The notes under the pieces were generated by a model that ran no database searches, was not told the DNA's origin, and saw nothing but the letters and a program-made list of their open reading frames with translations. The position numbers were made by a program, and so were the translations under genes. Positions 10,946 through 24,072 of a DNA stretch of 64,000 nt are shown here, one piece after another. How positions within the stretch are numbered: position 1 is the first letter of the stretch; each line of letters opens with the position of its first letter. Source of the DNA: Agapanthus africanus (Eukaryota > Streptophyta > Magnoliopsida > Asparagales > Amaryllidaceae); NCBI GenBank assembly GCA_030015575.1, contig CM057349.1, forward strand, positions 259,341,077-259,405,076. The letters are read 5' to 3'.

Positions 10946-13900
10946 CTAGGGCCATGTACTGGCGTATCGAAGACCTATCATCTCTGATAGTCTCTCGAAC
11001 TGCGTCTGCGGTAAGGCCTTTGTGAATGGATCTGCAGTGTTCTCCTCTGTAGCAACTCTCCGGACCTCAATCTCCCGGCGATCTATGATCTCCCTGATCA
11101 GGTGATACCGCCTTAAGATGTGTCTGGACTTCTGATGGGACAAGGGTTCCTTTGCTAAAGCTATAGCCCCATTGTTGTCATAATACAGAGGTATTGGATA
11201 AACAATGGATGGAACCACCTGAAGTTCTATGAGGAACTTCTTCATCCAGACTGCTTCTTTTCTGGCATCGCAAGCAGCGATATACTCCGCTTCCATCTTC
11301 GAGTCAGCAACGGTGTCCTGCTTGGAACTCTTCCAGCACACCGCCCCTCCATTGAGGGTAAAGACATAACCTGACATGGACTTGGAGTCATCCTTGTCAC
11401 TCTGGAAGCTGGAATCGGCAAAGTCCTCAATCTTGAGGTCTTTTCCGCCGTAAACCAAGCACATCTCCTTAGTCCTTCTCAGGTACTTGAGAATGTTCTT
11501 TACTGCTATCCAGTGCTTCTCCCCTGGGTCTGAATGATACCTGCTTACCACGCTTAGTGCGTAAGCTACATCTGGTCTGGTGCACAACATCACATACATA
11601 ATAGAGCCTACCGCAGAAGCGTAGGGTATAATAGACATGCGACCCCTTTCCAAATCAGTCTTGGGAGACATCTCTATGGAGAGGGTGATTCCGTGATAAG
11701 CCGGTAAACTACCGCGCTTAGAATCTTCCATACTGAATCTTTTCAGTATAGTGTTGATATACGTGGACTGTGAAAGTCCCAACATCCTCTTGGATCTATC
11801 ACGATTGATCCGGATCCACAGAATGTAAGAGGCATCACCCAGGTCTTTCATGGAGAACCTGTGTGACAAGAATCCTTTGACAGATTGCAGCATAGGAATG
11901 TCATTTCCTATCAAGAGAATGTCATCCACGTACAAGACGAGGAATACGACAATTCGTGCTACAATTTTACTATATATACATGGTTCATCTGGATTTTTGA
12001 TAAAGTCATATTCTTTGACCGTTTCATCAAAACAGATGTTCCAACTCCGCGATGCCTGCTTCAGTCCATAAATGGACTAAAGCAACTTGCACACTTTCCT
12101 GCTGCTCCCACTCTGATTGAAACCTTCTGGCTGATCCATATAGACGCACTCTTCTAAATTACCATTTAGAAAAGCCGTCTTTATGTCCATCTGCTAGATC
12201 TCATAATCATGGAAGGCAGCAATGGCAAGAAGGATCCGAATGGATTTGAGCATAGCCACTGGAGAAAAAGTTTCGTCATAGTCCAAACCAGGTCTTTGAC
12301 GAAAACCCTTTGCAACAAGTCTAGCCTTATAGGTTTCCACCTGTCCATCTACACCAATCTTTTTCTTGAAGATCCATTTTCGTCCTATGGGTTTTACCCC
12401 ATCCGGAGCAAAGTCCAAAGTCCATACTTTGTTGGTGTACATGTACTCCATCTCGGTCCGCATTTCATCCAGCCATCTCAATGAGTCGCAGCTCTAGATG
12501 GCCTGCTGGAAGCTAGTAGCTTCATCATTATCAATGACGCAATCCTCTCTATCCCCGTCAATGAGAAAACCGTAGTATCTCTTAGGCGGATGAGACGGCC
12601 TACTACACCTGCGGAGGGGTGCGGGAATATCCTGTTCTTCTGGAACTACTGGTTCTACCAAACTTTCAGCACCAGTTTGTGGTTCTGGAATTTCTTCCAG
12701 TTCTATTGCGCTCCCACATATTTCCTTTTCTAAAAACTGCTATTCTAGAAAATGGGCATTATGAGAAACAAAAACCTTTTGTTCCTCTGCGTAATAGAAA
12801 AAATACCCCTTGGAGTTCTTTGGTTATCCCACAAACATACACTGTACCGATCGTGCCTCGAGTTTGTCCGCATGCTGCTTTTTAACAAAAGCTGGACATC
12901 CCCATATCTTCAGATACTGAAGATAGGGTTTCTTCCCACTCCACATCTGATATGGCATGGTAGGCACAGTTTTGGTAGGAGCCCTGTTCAAAAGATATGC
13001 AGCTGATTCTAGTGCATAACCCCAGAAAGATCGCGGTAACTCAGCATTACTCATCATGGAACGTACCATATCCAATAGGGTTCGGTTTCGTCTTTCCGAT
13101 ACACCGTTATGCTATGGAGTGTATGGAGGAGTAAGCTGAGAGAGAATTCCTTTCTCTTTTAGGTAAACCAGGAACTCGTCACTTAAGTATTCACCACCTC
13201 GATCAGATCTCAGTGTCTTAATACTTTTGCCGGTTTGGTTTTCTACTTCATTCTCATATTCTTGGAATTTCTTAAAGGCCTCGGATTTATTTTTCATTAA
13301 GAAAATGAATCCGTACCTAGAGTAATCATCCGTAAAAGTAATGAAATATGAAAAACCGCCTCTTGCATGTGTAGACATTGAACCACATACATCGTTGTGT
13401 ATGTGTCCTAAGAGCTCGCTCGCTCTTACTCCATGTCCTGTGAATGGAGTCTTTGTCATCTTTCCTTTAAGACATGATTGAAAAGTGGCATAAGATTGAT
13501 ATTCGAACGGATCCAAATATCCTTCTCTATGCAACTTAGTTAACCTTGTCTCATTGATTTGACCTAGTCTACAATGCCATAAGAAAGCCTGATTTATATC
13601 TGGAGACTTTCTTTTTAGTGTGTTCTGGACATTGAAAATCTGTAACTGGTTTAAGACATATATACCGTTATCTAGTGTACCGGACCCAATCAAACCATGA
13701 ATAAGGTGGATGTTAACAACATCGCTTACAAATGTGAAATCATAACCTTCTTTTGATAACAACGATACTGATATGATATTACACGTTAAACTGGGTACAC
13801 AAAAACAGTTATGCAAAACAAAAATATGTCCACTCGTCAATCCAAGGTGATAATCCCATACGGACACAACACCCACGCTAGCTCCGTTAGCAACCTGGAG

Positions 13901-14281
13901 GGTCATATCACTAACTTTCAGCACTCTATGGTTTCTCAGTTCCTGCAATGAATTGCATATATGAGATCCTGATCCGGTATCCAATACCCAGGAAGTAGAG
14001 TTGATTGACAGACAATTTTCAATTACAAACACACCTGAAGCCGAAACCACAGCTTGCTTCGGGTCCTGGTTCTTGGCAATCCAAGATTTGCAATTTTTCT
14101 TCCAATGGCCTTTCCTACGATAGTGGAAGCACTCGTCCTTTGCCACTACTGGCACCGCAACCTTTGCCTTTTCCTTGGCTTCCACCTTACCAACACCACC
14201 TCTCGGTTTGGAAGCGGCCTTCTTCTTCCTTCCTTTGGCCCTTGCCTTGGACCTGGAAGAGGAAGCACCGCGAACAAACAT
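10946..14281 (-). pseudogene. Copia pol of element E (nucleocapsid knuckle, protease, integrase, RT, RNase H), broken
   Basis: The first fragment (14281-13112, 389 codons) has a basic nucleocapsid with a CCHC knuckle whose second Cys is Tyr, the protease motif LDTGSGS, and integrase with the SDRGGEY catalytic region. In the integrase zinc finger the second His is Gln (RLGQ) and the first Cys is Phe (ATFQSC). Further fragments are the late integrase (13075-12824) and the RT start (12481-12194), which ends at a TAG where B has Trp. RT with YVDD plus RNase H (DSSFQSDKDD, AEYIA, KSRHILRR) runs 11935-10946. Another stop replaces a Lys near 12078. Lineage: the RNase H end and ADPF/LTK tail resemble the Angela group. 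Confidence 0.88.
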
Positions 14282-14295
14282 AGTGGGTGTTTCCC

Positions 14296-14886
14296 TTACT
14301 TTCTGTAAGGTGCCCCTGCACTCCTCAACATGTTAAGGAGTTCTGGAAGTTCAACTTCTTTTCCTTGAATGTTGAAATTCAGAATAAACTGGGCGTAGGT
14401 GGAAGGAAGGGAATGAAGAACCAAGTCTGTATATAGCTCGTTCTCTAATGTTGTCCCGAGGTCCGCGAGCTCTTCTATATAGCCAATCATCTTAAGGACA
14501 TGTTCTCCTACAGATGATACGACGGCCAGCCTCGACTGAAAAAAGTTCTTCGAGGTCTCGTATCGAGCTATACGAGATTGCTCTCCATACAAATCCTTGG
14601 TGTGGAGAAATATGGATTCTAGATCCATATTCTCGTGCCTCCTCTGATGTTCATTATTCATAGAGGCAAGCACGGTGCATTTGGCCTTCGCGCAGTCAAT
14701 CTCCCAGGTCTTGCGGATTTCCTTATCCGCGACACTGGATTCTGGACCAGGGACAGCATGTGCCTTAGTGGTAAGGACATACCCCAATTTGCCATAATTA
14801 ATTACCATCTTAACATTCCGGAACCAATCTTTATAGTTTGGCCCTGTCAAAATATTTTTATCTAATAGTAACTTAAAGCCTGTCAT
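14296..14886 (-). pseudogene. Gag capsid region of Copia element E
   Basis: An open frame of about 197 codons begins at the ATG at 14886-14884, shortly after a CT-rich run. It has features of the Copia gag capsid fold: the N-terminal GPNYKDWFRNVK stretch and the later DLVLHSLPSTYAQF segment. I chose this Met over an in-frame one at 14943 because sequence around it aligns with the start codons of the leader peptides in B and D. The frame closes at 14296, just before the nucleocapsid fragment beginning at 14281, so one lesion separates them. It is the only gag in the window apart from that of G. Confidence 0.8.
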
Positions 14887-16157
14887 GTTCTGGGTCGCTG
14901 CAATGAGAGAGAGAAGGAACACTTTAGCACGATGCTCTTGCAAGTTTAGAGTGGTTTTTAGTTTATCTAAATAGGATGGCTCCTACTTTTTCTCGAATCT
15001 CTCCTCAAACCAAAAAGGAAGAACTAGTCAGGACTATTCTCACCGTACAATACTTGCTTTACCGTTCAGCCAGGCCGGTGTCGGTACTTCGAGGGAGGTT
15101 TTATGACTCTTTCGTGAAGTTCCTTAATTAAATAACCTCTTTTCTCTAGGGGCATAGCCCCGCTGACACCTTTCTCGACACTTACTTGGTTTATAGCATT
15201 GATCGTTAAGTGACGAATCTCCTGATGAGTAGCGGATACTCACAGTAGGATCGGGATCCAAATATTATCGTGTGATAAAGCTGAAGGAATCCTACCAAAA
15301 TTATCACACTCCAAATGGTAAGCAACTCTTTGCAAATTTCAGTTTCTTTAGAAATTCCCGATATAAATTTCTGCCCCATGCTCTTATGACCTTGGCGTTG
15401 GTCAAAATGTCATAAGTCACATGTCAAGTTCTACCCATCATTATCTTGTTAATTTGAACCCATCCGTACATACTCCTGACGTTGGCCAAATGATAATACC
15501 ACTGTCCTAAACTAACTCATCTATCTATGCAACAAATGAATACCCAGCAGCTACCAAACACTATGCCTTGGCATTGGTCAAAATACATAGCTTGAATACT
15601 ACTGAATACCCAAATGAAATGACGGAGGGCTACGAATGGTTTTGGCGAAACCGTGAACGTAGAGAACTTGATATGATCGAAAGAACCTGATAGCTTTTAA
15701 AAGGAGTGGTTAAGCTCCGCAGTTAAAAATATCTTCTGTTTTAAAAATAACCGAGTGGTTTCTTTTAAACTGTTCCAACGATTCAACTTTGGTTTATTTT
15801 CTTTGCATTAATATAATGCGTCCCATCAATTAACCTGTCATTGCAGAAAACAACGAAAATACAACGTCCTCTTATGCCATCCGCATTCGCCACTGGGCTC
15901 CGTCATCACCCATTAGGTTACTTAACTAACGACAGAGCGGGGGCTGGGCTAGCGCGGGTGTAAAACATAAGTGACGTCTAATAGCTACCATATATAGATA
16001 TTGTACATTCGTCAGACGCAATAATAGGCATTCCAGATCACAGATGAACATATTGGATTTTCAACGAATCCACATTCCTTTTGAGCCTGCAAAGAAAGAC
16101 GGATTACACAGTCGCGATGAATAGCTAAAACCCCACCGTAGACCCCTACGGGTATGG

Positions 16158-16245
16158 CAAACTACCCGCCAAGTACCCAAAGTGAAGCGGTCTCCCTCAA
16201 CAACGTGAGTAGGCCACTAAACACTTCAAAGTTCCCGGTAGTTTG
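16158..16245 (-). other. Candidate RNA stem in the leader of E
   Basis: The arms 16158-16166 (CAAACTACC) and 16237-16245 (GGTAGTTTG) are perfect reverse complements of 9 bp, enclosing about 70 nt, next to the invariant CGTAGGGG box. Equivalent arms with different sequence but conserved pairing occur in B, C, D and F. A second perfect pairing (ACCCAAAGTG with CACTTTGGGT) would cross this stem and is seen only in E. Confidence 0.55.
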
Positions 16246-16680
16246 TGCTCTCCACTTTGGGTCTATCTTAGGAGCAGAAAACAGTAAATGAAATAATACA
16301 ACGGTGGCTAAAACCTCAACCTGGATGTGCCCCGCAAAAGAATATTACAACAATTTACAAATTACATTTGAATGAAAGAAACACTCGTCTCACATCCCCG
16401 GCTATCCATTCATGACAATCCAACAAGTCCACATTCACAAACCAGTAAAAACCATTACAGAAATATGCAACCCCCTGCTAACCGACATACTAGCAGTTAG
16501 GGGAGTTTTACGAACACATTAAACACATCACAGATATAATCAAGTTAGCCAAACATCTTAGAATTTCGATCAAGCAAACACAAATGATTCTACTCCAAAT
16601 AATTCTCTGTGCACCCGAAACCTGAGCAGAAACAAAACATCCCTGAAAATACAACATCAACACAGAAGAGTTACTGGGCA

Positions 16681-16782
16681 AATTTGGGATGACTCGGCTT
16701 CAACTCGGCCGTGGATCCGCGGCGGATCGCTTGGATCGGCCGCGGTTCCGTGGAGGTTTGGCCGAGTCACGATCCCAAATTT
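16681..16782 (-). other. GC-rich hairpin downstream of the primer site in E
   Basis: Outer arms AATTTGGGAT-GACTCGGC and the matching GCCGAGTC...ATCCCAAATT pair over 18 bp with a 3-nt bulge. Inside lie partly matching GGATCCGCGG and CCGCGGTTCC blocks. It starts about 155 nt downstream of the primer site on the RNA. Similar GC-rich hairpins are found at the same distance in B, C and F. Confidence 0.5.
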
Positions 16783-16936
16783 CTCCAGTAATCTTATAAT
16801 TCCCTGCTTGTATTTTTAAGGGTCCTTGAAAAATTTTTAGACCCCATTTTAAAATCGGCAGAAACATGGTGAAAATGATGTTTTTTCGGGTTCGTTTTGC
16901 GATCGAATTTCTAACGACTTAGTTATGGTTTAGCGA

Positions 16937-16949
16937 GGCTCTGATACCA
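16937..16949 (-). other. Primer-binding site of element E
   Basis: TGGTATCAGAGCC on the minus strand, complementary to the 3' end of initiator tRNA-Met, one base inside the 5' LTR. Confidence 0.93.
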
Positions 16950-16950
16950 C

Positions 16951-18865
16951 TGTAAATCGACGTTAGACACCCCACATGATGCGGGGAGGCGGAATAGGTA
17001 AAACAATCATTTTGTTTAAAATAATATCGACTAACTTTATGGATCTTTGCTAAACACTAACTAACAACAACATATAAATGATTAGCTACTATGATAGATG
17101 ATTATACCTAATGAATCAATTCCTTCTTGTTCTCGTAGACCACCTCCTCGTCGGCCACCTCGTTGTGATAGGAGATCCACCCGATAGCTACTTCTCCAAG
17201 CTTAACCTCTCACTTGAGATAACTAGGTTGCTATGAGTGCTAATCAAAATAACCTCGAGGATATATAATAGGATTAGGGATCTATTAGTCTTGCTAACCC
17301 TTAGATCTCAATACATGAGAGGTTAGGGTTAGTTCTTTGAAGAAAGAGAGCTTGAGGAGAGAGAAGGTGAGAGTGAGAATGATATGAAAAATATCTCATT
17401 TGTGAATATATGGAGCATAATAATTATTAAAAGAATAATCATATGATAATATCAACCATGCTTCATTTAATCACTTTGTGTGAATCGCACCATGAGTAAT
17501 TAAGCAATAAATGCTTCATTAACTCTTTTGTATGAATCACACCATGAGTCATTAATCAATTTAATGCAAATTCCACCTAAACCTCCAACTCATCAATCTT
17601 CTAGAAGCTTCTCGACTAATTACGAGAATGCCCCTCCTATCCGTGAAAACACGGAAATACTGAGACTGTATAAATCCAATAATCCAATACTAGAATCTGG
17701 CTTAAACCAAAGCCTTCTGGTATAAACTGTCCGAACATCGTACGTGCGTAAAAACACGTATGTGTCCGAACCCTGTCGTAAAACTATACGACCTCTATAT
17801 CGTTTCGCCTGAAGCAGGGAAACTCTCTGTGTGGGACTCTAAAGACTCGACACTTACACTGGCAGTGGGTTTAACCATAGGCCGCAAGCGGTACTAGCTG
17901 TACGTAACGGTCCCCAGGTAGATGTCGATAAGAAGGCCGATGAGGAAACCCATCCGAACTCCTACTGAGCCTGATGTGACAATCTCCGTAAAGTCCGGTC
18001 TGTTCGTCTACCACTATTGCATATCGGGCTTAGCGGGGCGGCAAGCGTCAGTCCCCTAAAAGCGGTATAAGTCGTGTCGGAGCGAAGCCCATTACACCTT
18101 GAGAAGCTACTGGAAATCCTACCAGTAAATCTCGTTTGCCCTGGCCAGGGAATTTGCGTAATGGCTCTCCAAACACAACGCGATATCAACTCCCAATACT
18201 GGGAGAGACGAATCCTATCTAACCACCACTGCCTCCAAGTGCTTCGGTACTGCACCCAACTGCTACCTGTTTGCATGACTCCTTTGAGCCGTGGTAGGGT
18301 AGCAATCTAAGAACAGTGGGAACACACTCAAGACGAAGCAGCAGTGTCAAGTCTGCGGACTATGCTGTACTCATGTCACCTGGGAACTGTTAACTGACGT
18401 CGGGTATAGTACCAACCAACAGTTCCCTGCGAGTCCTGTCCGGTGTACCCGTAACCCAACGCGCACCTGTATACTATCTCCAGTACTACATACTAATGGT
18501 TGTGGGACAGACCATTTCCCCTGCTGGGATGAGAAGCGTACACACTAGTCTACTCCGGAGTATCGATGCCCTGTCTCGATAATCCTACGACTAGGGACCT
18601 GAAAAAGGATGTGCTTATAGACTACCCAGCCCCCAAAAGTGTGACTGCCATCACAACGCTGGTAGTCAAGCAAGATCCTAAGGGCTCTATCAATATGTAT
18701 TCTCGATATGCTAACATACACACACATTAAGATAGATACAAACCAAGTAGCGTACTACCATGTTTAGCAAGACTGTTAATATAACTGTGAATATCCCAAG
18801 CCTCTATTAAGTAATATACAAGCTAGTATGATACAATAATGGCCCCTAGGGCATATACACTAACA
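16951..18865 (-). repeat. 5' LTR of Copia element E
   Basis: The LTR is 1915 bp and on the minus strand begins TGTTAGTGTATATGCCC and ends in CGATTTACA. It pairs with 9020-10931. GTAGT follows at 18866-18870 as target duplication. Confidence 0.93.
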
Positions 18866-18870
18866 GTAGT

Positions 18871-19443
18871 TTGATTGAGAACGTATATGCCATTATTTAA
18901 TGAGCCTGATCCAATCAACTTTTGATTCAGGAAGATGTTTATAACATTATCCTGTATTAAAAAATTAAATCCTTCTTTACTCAATAAAGAAACTGATATA
19001 ATATTGCATATCAGGGTCGAAATGTAATGGCATTCGTTCAGAATCAATGTATTACCATTTGGCAACACATGGTGATATTCGCCAACTGCTTTGGCTGCAA
19101 CATTTGCACCATTCCCTACTCTTATGTAATGATCACCCTCTTCCAGTTCTCTACCTTTACGTAGCCCATATAACATATTAAATATATCGGATCCCGATCC
19201 GGTATCTAATACCCAGGACGTAGAGTGAACTGAGAAACAGTTCTCGATAACTAACACACCCGAAGAAGATGCATCATCATGCTTGTTCTTCGTTTGGGTA
19301 GCGTGAGAATCTGGATATTCTCCTATTTTCTGCTTGGACTTATAACAGTTATAAGTTGGAGCGGGACCAACGTTCCCCTGCTCAGAATAACAAGTGGGCT
19401 CGGTCAATACATCCATATTATTATCTTGATTAAGGCCTGACAT
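18871..19443 (-). pseudogene. Element D: short leader peptide plus protease; gag capsid missing
   Basis: An open frame starts at the ATG 19443-19441 (MSGLNQDNN...) and reaches the protease motif LDTGSGS about 80 residues later, then runs into element E. The normal Copia gag (capsid and CCHC knuckle, seen in E over some 250 residues) is not encoded: only about 55 residues of unrecognised sequence precede the conserved SSSGVLVIEN segment. Element B has the same arrangement, so this is a family trait. The reading frame resumes at 9014 in the remaining pol of D. Whether the short peptide has a function is unknown. Confidence 0.78.
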
Positions 19444-22184
19444 GGTCGCTACTTGGAGAGAGAGAGAACAAAACACTTTAGCGTATGCTCTTGCAAGATT
19501 AGATTGGTTATTATCTTATCTAATCAGGATGACTCCCACTGTTTTCATCAAATCTTCTTTCAAACCCTAAAAGGTAAGACTGGCCCGGATTAATTACACC
19601 TTACAAGTTCGCCAATCTTTCGGCCAGGCCAGTGTTGGTACTTTGAGGGAGGTTCCCCGTTCTTTCGCACGGACCTAATTAAAATAAACCTCGTTTTCCC
19701 AGAGGCATAACCCCGTTAACACCTTTCTAGACACCTACTTGATCGACTAATTTTCATGTGTAAAATTCTCCCAGTAGTAACTCTTACTCGCAGTGGGTAT
19801 CAGGATCCAACTATCTCATAGAAGGTATGCAATCTCATTGCAAATTTCAACACTTGAAATTCCCGATAATTCTTTTACCCCTAACGTGCTATGACCTTGA
19901 TGAAAGCCAACAAACCATAGTGCGCTAGTCAAGTTCAACCCGTACATTTCTTGATTGAATTAAACCCGCCCGCACGACCCTTGACGAAAGCCAACAAGGC
20001 CGTACGACTACCCTAATCCAATCTCATCTTATGTTGCGGATAAGCACTAGTTAGCTACCGCACACTACGTCTTGACGAAAGCCAACAAACGTAGCACGAA
20101 TACTAAGTATTACTTATCTGAAATGTCGGAGGGCTACACAGGTTTTTCAGAAAACCATGAGCGTAATGAACTTGATATCGTTTGTAGAAGCAAGTGATTT
20201 TGAAAAAAGAGTGTTTTTGAGGCTTTTACTAGTTTTGCTAAAGAGGTCACTCCCAGTGAAGGGATCTCGGCTCTTTCCTTATCGAATAAGGTGTAAGATA
20301 TTTCACAAATACCACTATGCACATCAAGAACTACAGAAGCAATCAAAAACTAAACCGTGGGTTTGTAGCATCTGCTAGTTTCGCTAAAGAGGTCACTCCC
20401 GGTGAAGGGATCTCGGCTATTTCCTTATCGAGTAAGGTGCTGGATATTCTACAAGGAATACCGCTATGCAAAGCAAAAACTAGAGCTACCCTTTTTATAA
20501 ATTTGATTCTACAACATCTTTTAGGTTTCTTTTTCTTTCATTAATCTCATTAATGAATCCCATCATTTATGCTTCCTAAGCATCACAGAAGAAACGAAAA
20601 TACAACGTACGCTTATGCCATCCGCATTCGCCATAGTGTCCCGTTATGCACCGTTAGGTTACTTAACTAACTGCATACCGGGGCGGGACTAGTGCGGGTG
20701 CAAAACATAAGTAACTTCTACTATATATCTCATATATAATAATAAAGCATTCTTCTCACGTATATAAAATGATCACATCACGATATATCAGCAGCAGAAG
20801 AAACATATGAAATGTTGGATATACTAGGAGATCCGTGTTTTATTTTGAGCCTTTATAAAACACGGATTCCACAGTCGCGATGAATAGACAAACCCACATC
20901 TCTAGACCCCTACGAGAGCAGCAAGCAACCCTCCCAATTCTAGGTTAGGAGACCCGGTCTCGACTCCTCGAGATGGCCTCCCACTGGACCCTAGAACCCG
21001 ATTACTTGTGCTCTCCTCCTTGGGACTATTCTAATGCGGAAAAGTAAATAATATACAATGGTGACATCATCCTCAACCCGGAAGTGCCCCAATAAAAGAA
21101 TATTACATACAATGAATTTTACATGAATGAAAATAAAAACCCTCATCTCACATAAAACCTCCCGCTATTCAAAACACGACGATCCAATATAACATATCAC
21201 AGCAACACATAACATCACATGTCATCAACGTAAGTAAATATGCGTATCCCAGTTGTCGTTGATGTATAGAAACGAAACCAGCGATACACCACATATTACA
21301 CTTATGGTCGCAGAAAAGAAAGTGAAAAACTACTACATTTGGAATCCACAATCACTTTAGACATCGTAAACCCGAAATATCACATATTACGGATTTCATG
21401 CCTAACTATATGAATTCCACATATTGTATCACATTCCAGAAAAAGCTAGATGACGTTAAATATTCCGATCGAATCAACAAACACCCAAAATTTCCCTAAA
21501 TGCTCAACACTTGAACTTAGTTTAAAAGCATCCATCACATTCCACAGTACCAATGGACCAGCCGTAGAAGGGTCAAACCAACGCCTCACATGTGGCAACA
21601 CTGAACTACCATAAATCCTAGGGTTTAGAGGCGGTTCTGACGGTTACATAATCGAGTTAATCTTTCGTTCTTCTAGAGGGTCCACCGCGTCACTTGCGCG
21701 GTATTTGAATGTTCTTTAACTATGAAAAAGATCCAACTCTTGAAAAAATTTCCGGCAAGGGTTAAAGTGGGTATTTGATATCCGATCGAACTTTTAACAC
21801 CGTCTAAAATAACCGAAACAAAACTTAGAATTACGAATACGAAATACTCCGAATTGCCTTTGCTAAAAGATAACATCACATGAAAAATTAGCAAAAGCAA
21901 ACAACACCTAAAGTACCATAACCCAGAGCTTTAAACACTGTACAAATTTCTGCCTTTATAGATCCGATCTGGCCGGTTTTGGGGGTAATGGGCTCGGCCA
22001 AATTTTTAGAGAATGGGCTAAAATCTGTACGGTGTTCATATTGTATCACATACATCATTCTGCAACTGTTTGAAAAAAAAATTTGACACTATGAAAAATT
22101 TACAAAAACTAGGGTTTTACGTCGGGTGTTTGGGAGTTGTTTCGGTTTCGTAATCCTACACTTATCCATCTAATTCTCTAGCCT
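19444..22184 (-). other. Untranslated leader of element D
   Basis: About 2.7 kb with only short frames. It contains the long-range stem (20922-20930 with 21000-21008, nine pairs including two G-U), the CGTAGGGGTCTA box near 20902-20915, the 18-nt box at 20614-20631, two tandem units at about 20230-20475, and three CTTGACGAAAGCCAACAA-type motifs near 19895, 19980 and 20071. A CT-rich run precedes the start codon. Confidence 0.7.
20230..20475 (-). repeat. Two tandem hairpin units of about 146 nt in the leader of D
   Basis: Each unit has hairpin H1 (20297-20313 and 20442-20462) and hairpin H2 (20240-20276 and 20386-20422). In one H1 the arms are TATTT/AAATA and in the other TATTC/GAATA, a change on both sides that preserves pairing. 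H2 has AAAGAG/CTCTTT arms around a TCCC/GGGA inner stem; the second H2 has one mismatch. Confidence 0.6.
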
Positions 22185-22197
22185 GGCTCTGATACCA
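22185..22197 (-). other. Primer-binding site of element D
   Basis: TGGTATCAGAGCC on the minus strand, complementary to initiator tRNA-Met, one base from the LTR end at 22199. Confidence 0.92.
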
Positions 22198-24072
22198 CTG
22201 TTGGATTACCTACAACGACAACAAGGTTTCGGGAGGTATCATCCATGCCAAGTTAAATTTTTTTCCATTTTAGATAACCCTAACCCTAGATTTTTAACTT
22301 GAGAATCAAACAAAACACTACAAGTTAACAACTTAACATCTAAGTGAGAGGGATTACAACCTTTGTAGTCCGTTCCTTCACTTCATAAGCTCCGGGTTGA
22401 AGTCCCTTCACCGCGATTATCAAGTACGCGGACTCTAGAGAGGCTCCATGAGGTGAAAGAGACATCCTTGCTTGAATACTTCACAATCCAAGATGATCTA
22501 CCTTGAAGAATCACAAACCCAAGCTCTCACTTCACTAATCAAGTATTAGTGAAGCAAACACCCTAATCTAAGTGGTTAGAATAGATGAGGATGATGAAGT
22601 AGGAATTTTCCTCTCTTTAGTTTTCTTTTTCTCATAAACAATCACCACAAAGGAAAATTCTAGCAAGCTTTTTTCAAGAGTAAGAAGAAGATGAAGAAGT
22701 GATGAATGAATTATTGTTGAGGTTAGAAATGCAACCATAGTTAGATATGTGTCATGGCTAACTCATGTAGAGAATCAACCATAGGCTAGGGTTAAAGTTA
22801 GGTTAACAAATATCAAGGATAAAACAAAGATGGTGAACTTTGTCAAAGGATCATGAAGCTTCCTCAAAGCTCATCCAAAACTTAATCCATCCAAAAAGAA
22901 TTAACCAAAAACGAAAATGTTAACCCAAGTTTAAACCCTTGCATGGTTTTAACCCTAGTTGCATTTGTAACCCTAACATGTTACAATATTATATATCACA
23001 TATACAATATTTTGTAACAAAAGAAAAAAATACAATTAACATGTATCACATATATATCAATGTATCATCAAGTGAGAAAAAGAATCTATAAGTGAGCTTA
23101 TATTAGTTATTGTAATGTAATATATCAAATATATAATTATACATTAAATTATCGAATCAACACTTGATCCGATAATCCGGCTATTTTGCAAATAACCGAC
23201 TAATATAATCTGTATCAGTTCATCGAATCAACACTTGATCGTTGACCCTGCTATATCACATATACCCGGCCGATTTCACATATCGCGAGAATCGAATACG
23301 GTATCACATACACGTATTATTCTCGGTCCCACGCATATCACATATGTTCTCCTACTCCATTTCGCCTGATCCAGGAAACCTCTGTGTATGACTCTAAAGA
23401 ATCGTCAATATGCCGGCAGTAGGTGATGATCATATCAAACACCCACAAGCTGCAGGTGGTCAGCTAAACGTAACAGCCACCCGGGTATTGAGCAATTAGA
23501 AGATCAACAAGCAATCCTGTACATTCTCTTGTGAATCCAATCAGTAACACTCTCGTACAGTCCGGTCTCTTCGTCTGATATGTCGCATATCCAGTCTAGG
23601 GGTAGTATACGTCAGACCCCAGTAACCGATAAGTCGTGTCGATGTGAGGCTCATAACGGGTCGAGAAACTACTGATAACACTTACCAATAGATCTCCATA
23701 TCAGCCCTGGCCAGGGACTTCCAGTTATAGCCAATCGAACACAGCGCAACATCAACTCCCAATACCGGGAGAGACGAAACCCCTCCTATCGCTCATTGCC
23801 TCTATGTGATTTGGGACTATACCCAAAAGCCACCGTTTTGCACGTTTTCGTGAATGTGGTAAGGTGGAAATCAAAGCACAGTGGGAATCACATAAGACTC
23901 TATGACGATCTCGGGTCTACAGACTAACCTGTACCAGTGTCACCAGAGAACTGCTATCTGACGATAGGTATAATACCATCTAGGAGTTCCCGGCGAGTCC
24001 GTTCAGTGTACCCAGTCTCCACTGAGCACCCGTATACCTTCTCTGATGTCAAACACCAATGTATATGGGATC

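Larger units (their letters stand above)
14887..16936 (-). other. Untranslated leader of element E
   Basis: About 2 kb with no long frame. In the direction of transcription it holds a GC-rich hairpin (16782-16681), a long-range stem (CAAACTACC at 16245-16237 as the reverse strand, pairing with 16166-16158), a CGTAGGGGTCTA box (16155-16142), the 18-nt box at 15890-15873, and three spaced hairpins near 15565, 15480 and 15390. The third-listed hairpin has perfect 8-bp arms, CTTATGAC and GTCATAAG. The 140-nt tandem units found in the other leaders are absent. Confidence 0.7.
9020..18865 (-). mobile_element. Copia element E, complete structure, Angela/Tork type
   Basis: E is 9846 bp with a target duplication GTAGT at 9015-9019 and 18866-18870. 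Read right to left it has a 5' LTR (18865-16951), initiator tRNA-Met primer site, a leader of about 2 kb, gag, pol and a 3' LTR (10931-9020). It interrupts the protease-to-integrase part of element D. It is the only Copia element in the window with a recognisable gag. Its LTRs differ at about 6% in a 250-bp sample, and gag-pol carries stops and lost key residues, so it is an old, inactive copy. Confidence 0.92.

Noticed and set aside
16141-16252. Pseudoknot in the leader of E formed by crossing pairings
   Set aside because: The second pairing (ACCCAAAGTG with CACTTTGGGT) is perfect in E but has no counterpart in B, C, D or F, so only the shared stem is claimed.
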